Shown here: positions 21,960 through 33,374 of the stretch, in pieces
Layout of the letters: every line of letters begins with the position of its first letter
How positions within the stretch are numbered: position 1 is the first letter of the stretch
DNA from: Elmis aenea
Lineage: Eukaryota; Arthropoda; Insecta; Coleoptera; Elmidae
Direction of reading: 5' to 3'
Assembly (NCBI GenBank): GCA_947652605.1
Contig: OX393578.1
Coordinates: forward strand, 53,141,415 to 53,205,414
DNA length: 64,000 nucleotides
The notes under the pieces: generated by a model
Databases searched by the model: none
What the model was told of the DNA's origin: nothing
Seen by the model: the letters and a program-made list of their open reading frames with translations, nothing else
Program-made: the position numbers and the translations under genes

Positions 21960-23184
21960 TTTGTTTAATGGAAACAAGTCGAAGGCTTTGTTCAGCTCGA
22001 TAAAAATAAGATGTAATTCGCTACTGTAAGCCCTCCAATTAAATAATTAATTTTAACCCAGCTTTATTTCGTGTATTTTAATTTATTTTGCAACAATGTA
22101 TCGCAATCTAACAAAACTTAAGCCCATAAAAATCTTAAATTTACGACAACTTCTCGATACTACGATAATATAAAGTTTGGGTGGCAATGAATTATATTTT
22201 TATCGCCTCAATTAGTGCATGTACGTAATAAATTTGCATTTTAACCGAGTTCTAATTTAAATGCGATCACCTACATACGGTGCGTCACACGTAAGTTATC
22301 CAAATAACGTTGTAATCTGTTATGGCTGTAGCAGTTTTTTTTCCCCGCAAACGCATCACCCAAATATTTCTCAAACCTTGGCACCGATTGCAAAATTAAA
22401 TTCGCTCTCACAAATAGATAAAAAAAAATCGGCCGGGCCGATTTTTTTGATGTTTTGTGCAGTCTCGCATTTTTACATTGACCGATTAACGCAAAATACC
22501 TCTTGCGAACGGTTTTCTGTTGAGCTCCGAGCAAATCGAGGCGTATTCGTGCACAATAAACTGAAATATTTGAACATAAGCTATGGGAATTAAATGTTCG
22601 AATTAGCAACACAAATGTGAAACCCATAAATCGTTAAAATAAAATTATCTAGTGGTGCAAGTACACGAGCATGTGTGAATATATTTATAGAGAGATCGTT
22701 ACTCTCGGTACAACCAACGTGTATAACCCTGGCGAGGTCCTCAACATCTGCAACGGTACGGTGACACCGACTTTTTACGTGGCGTTACAAAAATAAAACA
22801 TACACAACAGTTTACAAGGCAATTTCGTCTTATTGAACTCATTTATATTTAAGTGCCTACAAAATTATACCACTGTCCTCTTAATTAACAGATTCCGTTT
22901 CGTATACCTAGTATTTTATAAAAAAATTGACCGAATCCGTCGATACTATGCATAATTGACAACAGGATACTAAGAAATATCAATAATTTTATGTCATTGA
23001 CTCTATCTTTGCACACACAAAAATCTTTTAACAATTTGAGCTTTTTTCAGATAATGTAATACAAATTTATGAAAAATTTAATTGTCAACCAGGTTGGTCC
23101 TGACCCCATTTGGGACCCCAAAGCAAATATAAACTTAAGGATCCCTTTAAGAAGTACCTTAACAAAATAGGGTTGCGCAAAAGT
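21960..23184. other. No gene seen; contains a perfect 27-bp palindrome
   Basis: Open frames on both strands at 22261-22627 overlap each other and show no known domain. A 13-bp inverted repeat with a single central base (AAAAAAATCGGCC at 22422-22434, mirrored at 22436-22448) would form a strong hairpin ending in a T run. Confidence 0.45.
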
Positions 23185-23192
23185 ATGGAAAC

Positions 23193-24469
23193 CAGCGCCG
23201 CCCTTAGAAGTTGCGGGGCCCTGGGCAATTAAATTTACATTATTTTTGGTATGGTTCAAAAGTATCATAAAACCTTTATCCTGAAGGAGAATGGTTTTGT
23301 TATACAGGTTGGTCCAATTTTTTGTAGCAGGATACAAAAACTCATTTTAAAGCGAATATTACATATCAACATGGCTCCATAAACGCTTCATTTTAAAGAT
23401 ACAGGGTGTTGAAATTTTCGAAAAAATATCGATAATTTTTAACCGTTTCTCAACCAGTAGATTTTAACAAAATTTGGTACACAGCACCACCTTAAAGGTT
23501 ACCACATTCGGTGAGAATGTCAAGCCCCATAATCAATTAGTGGCGGTGTTGTGGGGGTTCAGTTTTAATAAATTTTATTAAAAAAAACTAGTACGTCCCT
23601 GTTTAAAATCAAACTCTCGATTTTTTTCGTATCTGCAACCGTTTGGCACGAAATTATATTTATTTCACTATTCTCGCGAAAAATTTGCTTCTAAGTTCGA
23701 TCTAAAAATATCGCGAAAAGCAGAAAATTGCAAATTGCAGAGTAAATGGTCAAAATGTGGATCATTAAGCGTTAATTTAGTAGAACTTATTTCTTTATTA
23801 TTAGCAGGTTGTTATTAAAAACTGCAAAACTCGGTTATTACTCCTTTATTTCGAATATTAGAGATATTTTTAGATTGAATTTATGAGCTAATTTTTCCGG
23901 AGTATGGTAAAATAAATCAAATTCCGCGCTACACGGTGGCAGATACGAAGAAAAGTCAAAAAACACTTTCTGTTTGGAATAAAATGCTCTACCCAAAAAA
24001 TAGTTCACGTTTGATTTTGAACAGAGCCGTACCAGTTTTTTATAAAATTTATTGAAACCGAACCCCCACAACTCCGCCACTGGTTGCTTGTGGGGCTTGA
24101 CATTCTCACCGAATGTGATACCTAACCTGTAAGGTGGAACTGTATACCAAATTTGGTTTAAATATATCTACTGGTCCAGAAACGGTTAAAAATTATCGTT
24201 TTTTTTCAATACCCTGTATCTTTAAAATGAAGCGTTTATGGACCCATGTTGATATGGAATATTCACTTTAAAATAGTAAGTTTTGTATCCACTGTTAAAG
24301 TCCGGCTACAAAAAAGTGTACCACCCTGTATACATTTAATTTATAAACATTAATTTTCTGCAAAGCCTTTCACGATTTTTTTAAATGCGAACAACTGGTA
24401 GCGCGGGGCCCCTGGCAGCGCGGGGCTCCGGGCGCAGGCCCATATCGCCCATACCTAAGGGCGGCCCTG
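23193..24469. mobile_element. hAT element with a fold-back inside
   Basis: CAGCGCCGCCCTTAG at the left mirrors CTAAGGGCGGCCCTG at the right. A perfect 8-bp duplication, ATGGAAAC, lies at 23185-23192 and 24470-24477. Only about 110 bp of left and 140 bp of right hAT sequence remain around the nested palindrome. No hAT transposase is present. Confidence 0.9.
23305..24328. mobile_element. 1-kb palindromic element with two sets of termini
   Basis: Outer ends CAGGTTGGTCCAATTTTTTG and the mirror ending CCACCCTG are flanked by TATA on both sides. About 95 bp further in, each arm has a second terminus: ACAGGGTGTTGAAATT at about 23402 and CAATACCCTGTATC at about 24211. The arms total over 400 bp and reach almost to the centre (about 23740-23830). 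The right arm has an extra segment of about 60 bp. The double termini suggest one palindrome formed around or within another. Confidence 0.85.
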
Positions 24470-24477
24470 ATGGAAAC

Positions 24478-25989
24478 AGACAAATATCTAAATTACATCA
24501 GTTCAAAGTTTATTCAAATTGTAGCAAAGAGTCTATTTAACATAACAGAAAACTATCAAATCTTAAAAATTATACAATAACTATCAATGGAAATGTATTA
24601 AAAACTAGTTGTTAATAAAAATAAAAATAAAAACAAATAATAAACGTTGACATTAGATCATAAAAATCTGTGATAAGTTGAAGTTTTATATTCGAATTTC
24701 GCAATGATCTGCTTGTAGTTTTAAATTTGTTTAATATATTACCCATATTATTGTTTAAAGAAGATAATCTAATTTCTTTAATTTTTAACTTCATTTCAAT
24801 GCTATGAAATGTGCTTTTTTTAATGATTTTCATTGGACCATGGACTCGGGTCTCATAATCCACGGGCTTCCACGCGAAAAACGGCCCTGTTTACCTGGGA
24901 CTTAATACCAGAGGAAAAAAAAACACTTATCTACCGAAAGTCAGACATACGTGAAAAACAAAAAAAAAGTTTATCTCAATATTCGTTAACTTCATGCTCG
25001 GTGAAGCTGCACCAATTTTGCTTTAAGGTAATAAAAAAAAGTACGAAGTGGCTATATTTTTCAATTTAGTAATGTAAAATATTCTGTTTAAAAATTTAAC
25101 ATTCAGCAGTTTTACAACACATAAGAGATAAAGTGATAAAATAAATTATAACTCTCTTTCAAGCGTTACAAAACTTGAATAAAACTAATCTTTAAATATG
25201 TGACTTATCACATTAATTAATTAAACATTCAGCATTAATAGTGATTTAAATCGACGAAACAGCCGAAAAAATGATTTATTAAAGTAACCGAACATTTATT
25301 TCGTTTGAAATTATTTTCATAATTTTATAGCAACAGTCAATAGCAACAATCAATAAAATTAAAAACAAAGAACTAAAACTTTATAAACAAATTTTACTAA
25401 ACTGGTTTTACAAAAGCATAACTGGCAGAGATTTTAATTTATTTAAAAATATATAAACGATAATTCAGGGCCAACTGGATCTGAAAGGATTGATTTATAT
25501 CTTTTTTTTTTATTTCATCGTTTCAACACTAAAACACAACTTGTTTATCATAAAAAATAACAATATCGAATATAATCGTGCATATAATCTGGGTGTAGGT
25601 CAAGAAGTCTGCAGAAAATATCGAATATTCAAGAAACCTGTTTTTTACTCCCACAACAATCGAATTATCAACTATTTCGAATCAAATTAGCAAACGTTAA
25701 TCGTATTTGCATAGTGTTACACAAACACTATTTGTAATATGTGACGAAACACTTAAAAGCGGTAAGGTTTTTTGCGGCGTTTGTAAAAATATAAACGATT
25801 AATAAAACGAAATTAAGATGTTCTCCTAAAGCTAAAGGTTCCCTAAAAACGGTCAAGTTTATTTTTAAATACGAGGGTCAAGCTGAATTTTTCAGAATAA
25901 AAAATACGCTTAACATTTTCTAAGATGTTCTTATAAATATGTTCAAGGTAATTCTCTTCAGCAATAATACACTTCTCGATTCTTACTCT
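24478..25989. other. No recognisable gene
   Basis: AT-rich, with short open frames lacking domains. No repeat found inside the window. Confidence 0.35.
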
Positions 25990-26513
25990 TCACTATTTTA
26001 AAACCTTCCAACCAATGTTTTCTTGAGATCGGATGAGAATTTTTTAAACCGCGATTTAATTTTAAGACTAAAAAACAACTAAACCTCGTACATTGTCAAG
26101 TCAGGTGAGTATGGTGAATGCTTTATTACTTTCATCTTTTCTACCCAAAAAATGCATGATCGTGATCAAGCATAATCCCTTCCTCTAGACTTCCACTGAA
26201 TACTTCAGACAATTATCTTTCTGTGTACCATTTCTCCGAAAGTCTTTTATGCATCTAGCTTAATTCAATGGGCGTTTACACTAATTTTTAATTTCTTCAG
26301 AATTTGATAGATTTGGTGTTCAGAATATCGTATGTGAAGTTAAAATTGTTTAAATCAACTTCGTTTATTTATTATTAACGATTAAAGTTTTCCCGCGGCA
26401 AGTTGCGCCGTAAACGGCTTGAACGATGCGCACGAGAAATGACGTCACACTCCGTACGTACTCCTCGATGAGGCAAATCACACGTGTGTGCTTGTTGTAA
26501 ATATAACGCAACC

Positions 26514-26714
26514 ATGTCGTCGTACAGAAGAAAGTGGTGTTTTGTGCCTGAATGTAAGACCACTTCTACAAAAAACCCAGAAAAATTGTTTTTTGCTATT
26601 CCGGAAAATTCCACCAAAAGAAAAAAATGGTTTGATGCAGCAAGACGTTGTATTTCCGACGTAAGCGAAAAAACTAAATTATATTGTTGCGAAGACCATT
26701 TAAAATTTGAATAA
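26514..26714 (+). CDS. Stand-alone THAP zinc-finger protein, 66 residues
   Basis: The frame starts MSSYRRKWCFVPECKTTS, continues KLFFAIPENSTKRKKWFDAA, and ends YCCEDHLKFE. This is a C2CH THAP finger: Cys pair in WCFVPEC, the invariant Trp in KKWFDAA, then Cys and His in YCCEDH. THAP domains bind specific DNA sites, in transposases usually near the element ends. The domain is normally about 80-90 residues and continues beyond the CxxH-F; here it stops right there, so it may be a truncated transposase or the product of a small spliced exon. The start ATG directly precedes the finger, as usual. In copy B (32767) the same gene is frameshifted. Confidence 0.65.
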   Translation: MSSYRRKWCFVPECKTTSTKNPEKLFFAIPENSTKRKKWFDAARRCISDVSEKTKLYCCEDHLKFE

Positions 26715-27120
26715 ACTAAAAAATATATTAAATAGTATTTATGCAAAAAAAATACACTAAAGTGAAAAACATTATCATTAAGCATTATCATTAGCATTAA
26801 GCATTAATCATATGGCAATAATATGTAATATGAAGCAGCCTATTACTTTCCAACAAAAAAATCTGCAGTTTTAAACAATACTTATTGGTAGTATGCTATT
26901 TGGTGCATGTTTATGTTTGATTAAAAATGCTGATTAGTGTTAAAGCACTGTTGCTTCGTTTATGAAATTTGTATTATATTTATACTGAACTAACAGTGCT
27001 TGTTTTACAAAAAGCCATATACCTTTTTTTATATGATCTAAGCATAAAACTGATAACATTCAAAACTTATAAGTGTAATATAATATAGTAGAATCATTGA
27101 ATTGAACATTATTTACTATT

Positions 27121-27347
27121 AAATAAACGAAAAGTTGCTGGTTTTCAAACAGGTTTATTCGTTACAGATTCTTTTTTTAAAGAAGATCCGACATGTTTCG
27201 CCGATGTTATTTTATCGGCATCCTCAGGGCTAAAAATTATATATATAATATATAAAATAACATCGGCGAAACATGTCGGATCTTTTTTAAAAAAAGAATT
27301 TGCAACGAATAAACCTGTTTGAAAACCAGCAACTTTTCGTTTATTTA
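27121..27347. repeat. Long palindrome inside THAP element copy A
   Basis: Arms of about 100 bp begin AAATAAACGAAAAGTTGCTG and mirror to CAGCAACTTTTCGTTTATTT. The arms are nearly perfect, the centre is AT-rich. The same palindrome occurs in copy B at 33375-33580, so it was present before the element spread. Confidence 0.85.
27185..27231 (-). ncRNA. Hammerhead-ribozyme-like core, copy A
   Basis: Read on the minus strand: CTGAGGA, then a stem GCCGAT with 8-nt loop and ATCGGC, then GAAAC, then ATGTC. CUGANGA-stem II-GAAA is the hammerhead core, and GAAACATGTC has the short self-complementary stem III seen in transposon hammerheads, with cleavage expected after the final C. Stem I pairing (AGCC with GGAT) is weak and one unpaired T precedes stem II. 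Motifs of this shape are known from Penelope-like elements. Activity is not shown. Confidence 0.5.
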
Positions 27348-28574
27348 ACCTATAATCAAACAACAGGAGAAACCAACTTTATCAATTATCTACTATTATA
27401 TATAGCCCATATTTTATTTACCTCTAATTTAAGATTGATTTTTAAGTTTTTTAGATATAGCTATGACTAAAAGAGTAGTAGGTACATTTTTTTAATGTTT
27501 ACAATCACCTATTATTAAACAATAAACTGAAACGTACTTTTTGTTCATATTTTCACCTGTTAAATGACCTTAGTAATATCGAATTATTTCAACAAAATAA
27601 TTAATTTACTTACACAGTTGCTTTGTTTTATAATGAAATATACACTAAACTAACAACTAGTTAAAACCTCTCGCAATACTGTATACGTAAAGAATATTTG
27701 AACACAATTTCATATTTGTTTATGTTAAAAACACTTAAGATATGTTGTGAAGCCACCCTGAGGGGTCTCGGGGTTGGCTTGAGATCATTCTTTTGCTAAT
27801 ACTGTTAAAAGGCAGTACTGTTTGTATTTTATTCATTATAATAAATTGTAATTGTTGTTCGATTACGTTTATTATTTACAATCGACGGCCAAAGTACGCC
27901 ACTGCGGCGTCTTCGTCGCGCGCTTCGCGCCTAACATATTAATAATAATCTTTATTTGTTCTGAATATCCAAAAAAAAGGTGTAGAACTTGTCACAATAA
28001 TAATTTACGTACATTGCAATAATATACATAGTTAATAAAAGAAAAAACATATTATATTAAAATATATAACAACTTGTTATTATGCGATGCATAGGAACTA
28101 GTCCGCTGCACATGGACTGTGCGGAGAGTGACGTCACGGCCAATCACAGCGCGTTTCAGAATTTGAAATATAAAGGGCATTTTAAAAATTTATTTCTCGG
28201 AACTGGACAATTTTTTTTAAATTTTTGGTGGTTGAGAATAAACTTTATAGATCAGATTATCATTTAAAAAATATTTTATCAAGTTTTATTTTTTTGTGTA
28301 AACGCCCATTGACCAAGACCTTACAGTGAAGAAAACTGCATACATTACTTTTTTCAGTCATTTTCGGAGTTTCCTTATCTTTGTGAATCTATACACGACT
28401 CTTACGGTAGGTACATAAAAAAAAGAATGTAACTTCGTCGCCTATGAAAATTTTGGAAATAATAATTTTTGTTAAGGTGGGTGAACGTGGAAAACCGTTC
28501 TAACAGGTTATGATCCAATCTCAATTTGCTCCTCTATTGTACCTTTATCACTTCCCAACTTTAGCTCTCTAACC

Positions 28575-29960
28575 TATCACTCGATCCCTCTGTTTCTGGT
28601 AGCTTCTTTTATCTCCTCAATCCAGCTTTTCTCCGGTCTCCTCTCTCGGTTTTTTTCTCCAGCACGGTTCATACGCTTTTCTAGGCTTCCTATTTTATTC
28701 TTTTCGATGCACATAACTTAGCTATCTTAGTTGTGCCTCCTGGATGTTGTGCTCCATTGCTTGTCGTCGTCTGCTTTTCATGGTTTATGCCATTAGCCCT
28801 GTTCAGGGTCAACACTCCATCCATTTTTTTGTCTGCCAACACCATATCTTCCATATAGTCTATAGGAGAGTGCTTGTTTTGGAAGTCTGTGTCGTTCATC
28901 CTACTACTGTGGTGTTTATTTCTGAACTTATATGTATATCTTACCAGGGAAGGTCACGATATGTTGTCGCTAGAATCTGATCAAGGCTATGTTTATGGCA
29001 TCAAGAACATCAAAACTAAGTGATTTGCAGAGTTATACGTGCCACTGGCCATTTCCTTAGGAAAAATAGGGGAAAAACTAAAAAGTTGAATAATAAAGGT
29101 AATTTTTGCGATCGCGTTGGCTATGAAACCGTCAGAGATAAAATCGCAATTTTTCTATTTACCAATTCGCGCATTCTTTGCAAGTAAAATGGTGTAATTT
29201 TGACAAAATCTTAAACGGTTCCTGAGAAAAACATCAAAAACGAAACCCCTGCAAAAGCGCTATGATTTGAGAAGTTGAATTACTAAATCTATGCTACTTG
29301 CATAGGCGTTTAACAAAGGGGAAACCGTTTTTACAAGGGCCTCGTTTTTCTCCGGAACCGTTTTGAAGATTTTTTTAAAAGCTTTGCACTATTTTTCTTG
29401 CAAAGGATGCGCGCATGGGTACTTAGAAGAATTTCGATTTTATCTCTGACGGTTTCATGGCCAACGCGATTGCAAAATTTACCTTTATTATTCAACTTGT
29501 CAGTTTTTCCCCTATTTTTTCGAAGGAAATGGTCAGCAGCACGTATAACTCTGCAAAACATTTAGTTAGCAATAAACAGCCTTGATCAAGATTCTAGCGA
29601 CCACAAATCGTGACCTTTGCCTTGTTAGCCTCTAGTGTATCCATTCCTAGTTTTTCTCTTATATCCTGGTTCAATGTTTCGTCCATTCTCGTGCAGCCTT
29701 TAACAGCTCTTAGGAATTTTATTTCAGAGGTTTGTATCCGTGAAAGATTTTCCGGTTTTAAAACTAATTTTCGATTTGCGTTATTTGTCCTTTTAGATTT
29801 TCTCGATGGGTGTCATTTCTAACTGAGTTCCTATGCGCTTCGTTTTCAATATTTCTGATAAACCTAATTTCCATACTTTTAATTTGGCTTTTTAAATTTC
29901 TAGTCACGGTCTGTGATTTACATTCATAGGTAGGACTTGGTGGTAGATTCAACTTAGATT
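28575..29960 (-). pseudogene. LINE reverse transcriptase C-terminus, duplicated in part and split by a fold-back
   Basis: From 29952 the minus strand gives NLKSQIKSMEIRFIRNIENE, then RNDTHRENLKG. It then gives a second version of the same region, SRIQTSEIKFLRAVKGCTRM followed by LNQDIREKLGMDTLEANK. A fold-back (28950-29617) follows. The tail resumes beyond it with RRPEKSWIEEIKEATRNRG and a stop at about 28578. Both versions of the thumb-to-tail block are in line, so either two LINEs inserted end to end or an internal duplication occurred. Confidence 0.7.
28950..29617. mobile_element. Fold-back with AAGGTCACGAT ends
   Basis: AAGGTCACGAT at the left and ATCGTGACCTT at the right start arms of roughly 290 bp, including GCTAGAATCTGATCAAGGCT and its mirror. 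It lies inside a LINE tail. The ends differ from the CAGGGTG family, so it is a separate palindromic element. No coding sequence in the centre. Confidence 0.75.
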
Positions 29961-30098
29961 CTTCAGGTGTTACTCTTTTTTATAGGAAAAGTCTCTTTAT
30001 CATAATAAATCATAATTCGAAAATGATCTCGGGTAAACTCCATTATTTCACTACCTACAAAAGTTTAGAAAATAGGTTCTAACCTACTTGACTTGGAC

Positions 30099-30277
30099 CA
30101 GTGTTTCTCAAACTTTTTACAGTGAGGACCTTTTCCAAAATTAATAGCTTACAGAGGACGCCAAATGGGGACAATATTTTGTTTTGAACTTAGCCTGGCA
30201 AATCAATTTAAATGATTATCGGACCCGAAGTATTCAAGGAACCCTGGTGTACGCGGACCACTCTTTAAGGAACACTG
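30099..30277. mobile_element. Short hAT MITE
   Basis: CAGTGTTTCTCAAACTTTTT at the left, AAGGAACACTG at the right and an internal GGACCACTCTTTAAG are typical of hAT-derived miniature elements. The 8-bp flanks (ACTTGGAC and TCGTAGAC) agree at five of eight positions, a degraded duplication. Confidence 0.6.
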
Positions 30278-30279
30278 TC

Positions 30280-31560
30280 GTAGACAATCAAACCCAAATT
30301 AAAGGTTAAAAAATATTAAATACTAAATAATATGAATTTTGTGTTTAGTCCTGACTAGTTTTTTTTATTTCCTAGTAAATTCAAGATGGTATTACCAATA
30401 GATTTTGCTTGGCTTTTATGATCTGCTACTTAAATAGATAATTATTGTTCCAATACTATATTTCACAACTGTTTTTAAATAAGTTATTTGTATCTAATAT
30501 TATAAAAAAATCGTTTTAGAATAAACGAATTAAAAGAATCTATTTTAGAGGAAATTTGATATAAAGCAGGTATAAAATTTAAAATTTTTCGCTTTATTTT
30601 AAACAAGTACAAAAGGAAGTAATTTGTTTTAAATTAAATTGTTTTGCAAGCACTTATTATATTTTGAATGAAGTCATAGTTCACGACAACAAGTTTTTTA
30701 AGAGCGCATGCAAAAAGTGTATTTTAAATGAACGGTAAAGTCTTGTAAAAGGCCGAAGAAAGCATGTGTCTGGGAATTTATTTTTATTACGTTTCCAACG
30801 AGCATTAATCCTATTAAAAAATCCATACAGTCATTGAACGAGGACATAATCTGTCCAATAAACATCATCGTAATTCACAGTTTAATAAGTGCGGCCACAA
30901 ATAACTCGTTATTTACAACGGAGAATTAAAAAAAAAGGCCGTTTGCGTTAGTGCGTTCGTGGAAACGACTGCATACAATTTGCCAACCGATATTAAAAAA
31001 ACATGCGGCTCCTTTGAAGCCGGTGACATTTTTAATATCCTGCAGGGTGCAATGTGCAGCATGACAGATTTGGCAAACTTACAAAATGCTTGTTTTGCGC
31101 CCACCGTTTTGGGTTATTGTCTCGTTATAGCGATAAATAATTTGCATAAATTTTCATTTCATTTCAGTGCGGTCTACCGAGACGAATCGAACTTCCAACA
31201 ATATGTCATTTAAAAAATTAAGCGTATTATAGGTGGTTGATTAAAAAATGCACGGCCTGACATAGATAGGGCGCTCGAATTGGTGTCTACTTTCGTCTCT
31301 TCTTCTTCTTCTTCTGCATAAAGAAGTTAAGCCGATGAAAATTCTACACGACGCACTTTCGAACCAAAAATTACCTGATAAACTGTACCTGACGATATAC
31401 TGTATGATATTTAAAAAACATGCACTCTATAAAATATTTTACAGGACACCAATAGCGGAAGATACAAAAATTTAAAATTCTAGATTTATCTTTGTAACAA
31501 GGAAGACCAAAAACTCAATGTAATTACATTACTGCCAATATATAAAAATTCTAGGTATAC
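30280..31560. other. Non-repeat stretch with an octamer-like motif
   Basis: No domain seen. 31135-31160 has ATAATTTGCATAAAT, an octamer-like site, followed by TTCATTTCATTTCAG, which looks like a splice acceptor at 31168. No exon could be identified after it. A TCT microsatellite lies near 31298-31316. Confidence 0.35.
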
Positions 31561-31565
31561 ATATA

Positions 31566-32189
31566 CAGGGTGTGTAAAAATTGGCGGAAGCGCTACACGT
31601 GGCGATGTTCTTCGTAAAATTCCAAGTCGAAAATCTTAATACGAAAATGTTGTACCATGCTTGCTGTGTCTGCAAGAGGTCCTCAAAGTTTTAACATTTA
31701 GTCCTTTAATAAGCGTTATAATTTAATACTTGCAAATGAAAAAGCTGCAATTTGGAATAAAAATAAATTTCGAATAGTATTTTTTCCTAGATATTGTGTT
31801 CTTCGTTCCAAAAATTGGTGTTGAAAATATGTAAATCACTGATTTGAATGAAAATAATACATATGGCAACATTGTCATTAGCTGTCATCTCTGTTTTTCT
31901 CGTAATTATTTCCAGTTTGTGTTTTACGATACCCAAAAGTTTGCAGCTATGTTTACGAACTAAAGGCTTTCAGTTCGAACAAAAATTGTATATACCTAAG
32001 TAAAAATTGCTGATAAAAAAATGTCCAAACGCAAATCAATGTATGCAATGTTGCCAATTTTTTTTTCTTTAAATGGTTCCTGAGGCCATTGGAAGCATGG
32101 TACAACATTTTTGTATCAAGATTTTCGACTTAAAATTTTACGAAGAACATCGCCACGTGTAGCGCTTCCGCCAATTTATACACACCCTG
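31566..32189. mobile_element. CAGGGTG fold-back, 0.6 kb
   Basis: CAGGGTGTGTAAAAATTGGC starts the left arm and CACACCCTG ends the right one, with TA outside both. The strongest pairing is over the outer 100 bp (GGCGGAAGCGCTACACGTGG and mirror). The centre contains ATGTTTACGAAC at 31949, followed by a frame with VRTKIVYT, which resembles a transposase start but is very short. Confidence 0.8.
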
Positions 32190-32537
32190 TATAATCAGCT
32201 GAATATAACAATATAGAGAGCTTATTGCTTTATATCTCCTGTTTACAACTAATATTCAAAAAACTTTCTGATGAGCAAAGTAAGAATAGAATATGAGTAA
32301 AATTCATTAATATTATCCAAGTTTACAACATCAAACATATCATTATTAGCTAATACTATAATTAGGATAACTTTAGTATGAAAATAATTATCATAACTAT
32401 TAACCTTGAATATTTACATTTATGAATAAACGTTGACATTCAATAGTATATGTATTTTCATAGTTTTTACCATTAATATTAGGTATTATTATAAGATTAT
32501 TATTGATACTTGCGTATTTTAAAATAGCATTTCAGAA
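32190..32537. other. No recognisable feature
   Basis: AT-rich spacer between a fold-back and THAP element copy B. Confidence 0.3.
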
Positions 32538-32766
32538 TTTTTAATTTCTTCAGAATTTGATAGATTTGCTGTTCAGAATATCATATGTGAAGTTAAAATT
32601 GTTTAAATCAACTTCGTTTATTTATTATCAACGATTAAAGTTTTCCCGCGGCAAGTTGCGCCGTAAACGGCTTGGACGATGCGCACGAGAAATGACGTCA
32701 CTCTCCGTACGTACTCCTCCATGAGGCAAATCACACGTGTGTGCTTGTTGTAAATATAACGCAACC

Positions 32767-32972
32767 ATGTCGTCGTACAGAAGAAAGTGGTGTTTTGTGC
32801 CTGAATGTAAGACCACTTCTATTATACAAAAAACCCAGAAAAATTGTCTTTTGCTGTTCCGGATAATTCCACCAAAAGAAAAAAATGGTTTGATGCAGCA
32901 AGACGTTGTATTTCCGACGTAAGCGAAAAAACTAAATTATATTGTTGCGAAGACCATTTAAAATTTGAATAA
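32767..32972 (+). pseudogene. THAP zinc-finger gene, frameshifted copy
   Basis: Identical to the intact copy through WCFVPECKTTS. A 5-bp addition (ATTAT) then shifts the frame, so the remaining finger is lost in translation although its DNA is present. Confirms that copy B cannot make the protein. Confidence 0.8.
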
Positions 32973-33374
32973 ACTAAAAAATATATTAAATAGAAGTAGT
33001 ATTTATGCAAAAAAAATACACTAAAGTGAAAAACATTATCATTAAGCATTATCATTAGCATTAAGCATTAATCATATGGCAATAATATGTAATATGAAGC
33101 AGCCTATTACTTTCCAACAAAAAAATCTGCAGTTTTAAACAATACTTATTTGTAGTATGCTATTTGGTGCATGTTTATGTTTGATTAAAAATGCTGATTA
33201 GTCTTAAAGCACTGTTGCTTCGTTTATGAAATTTGTATTACTACTAACAGTGCTTGTTTTACAAAAAGCCATATACCTTTTTTTATATGATCTAAGCATA
33301 AAACTAATAACATTCAAAACTTATAAGTGTAAATTAATATAGTAGAATCATTGAATTGAACATTATCTACTATT

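Larger units (their letters stand above)
26266..28311. mobile_element. THAP-domain DNA transposon, copy A
   Basis: Perfect 16-bp terminal repeats: CAATGGGCGTTTACAC at 26266 and GTGTAAACGCCCATTG ending at 28311. Inside both ends lies an inverted TGACGTCAC motif (near 26438 and 28129), a plausible transposase site or promoter element. The gene near the left end encodes only a THAP zinc finger. A long palindrome sits at 27121-27347. Flanks show no clear duplication. THAP fingers occur in P-element-type transposases, but the superfamily is not certain because the nuclease is absent. Confidence 0.85.
25990..28400 (-). pseudogene. Mariner transposase relic split by the THAP element
   Basis: Right of the THAP element (28312-28400), minus-strand frames give KKVMYAVFFTVRS, resembling the FFD(V/S)RG block at the first catalytic Asp. 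Left of it (26265 down to 25990) come GIMLDHDHAFFG, resembling LHHDNAPAH, and SPYSPDLTMYEV, resembling SPDLAPxDY. Order and orientation are those of one mariner gene interrupted at 26266-28311. It is very decayed; the SPDL box is the clearest part. Confidence 0.45.

Noticed and set aside
22261..22627. Open frames of 110-118 codons on both strands
   Set aside because: They overlap antisense with no domain on either strand; the embedded palindrome helps to keep both open.
26375..26797. 140-codon minus-strand frame in the THAP element
   Set aside because: It is the antisense of the THAP gene; the plus-strand frame has the zinc ligands in order.
28082..28267. 61-codon frame shared by both THAP copies (also 34334-34519)
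   Set aside because: Conservation is explained by the two copies being one repeat. The frame spans the subterminal TGACGTCAC site and shows no domain, so I do not call it a gene.
30959..31213. Possible host exon after TTCATTTCATTTCAG
   Set aside because: A good acceptor-like tract, but no coding frame with recognisable content follows and no donor was identified.
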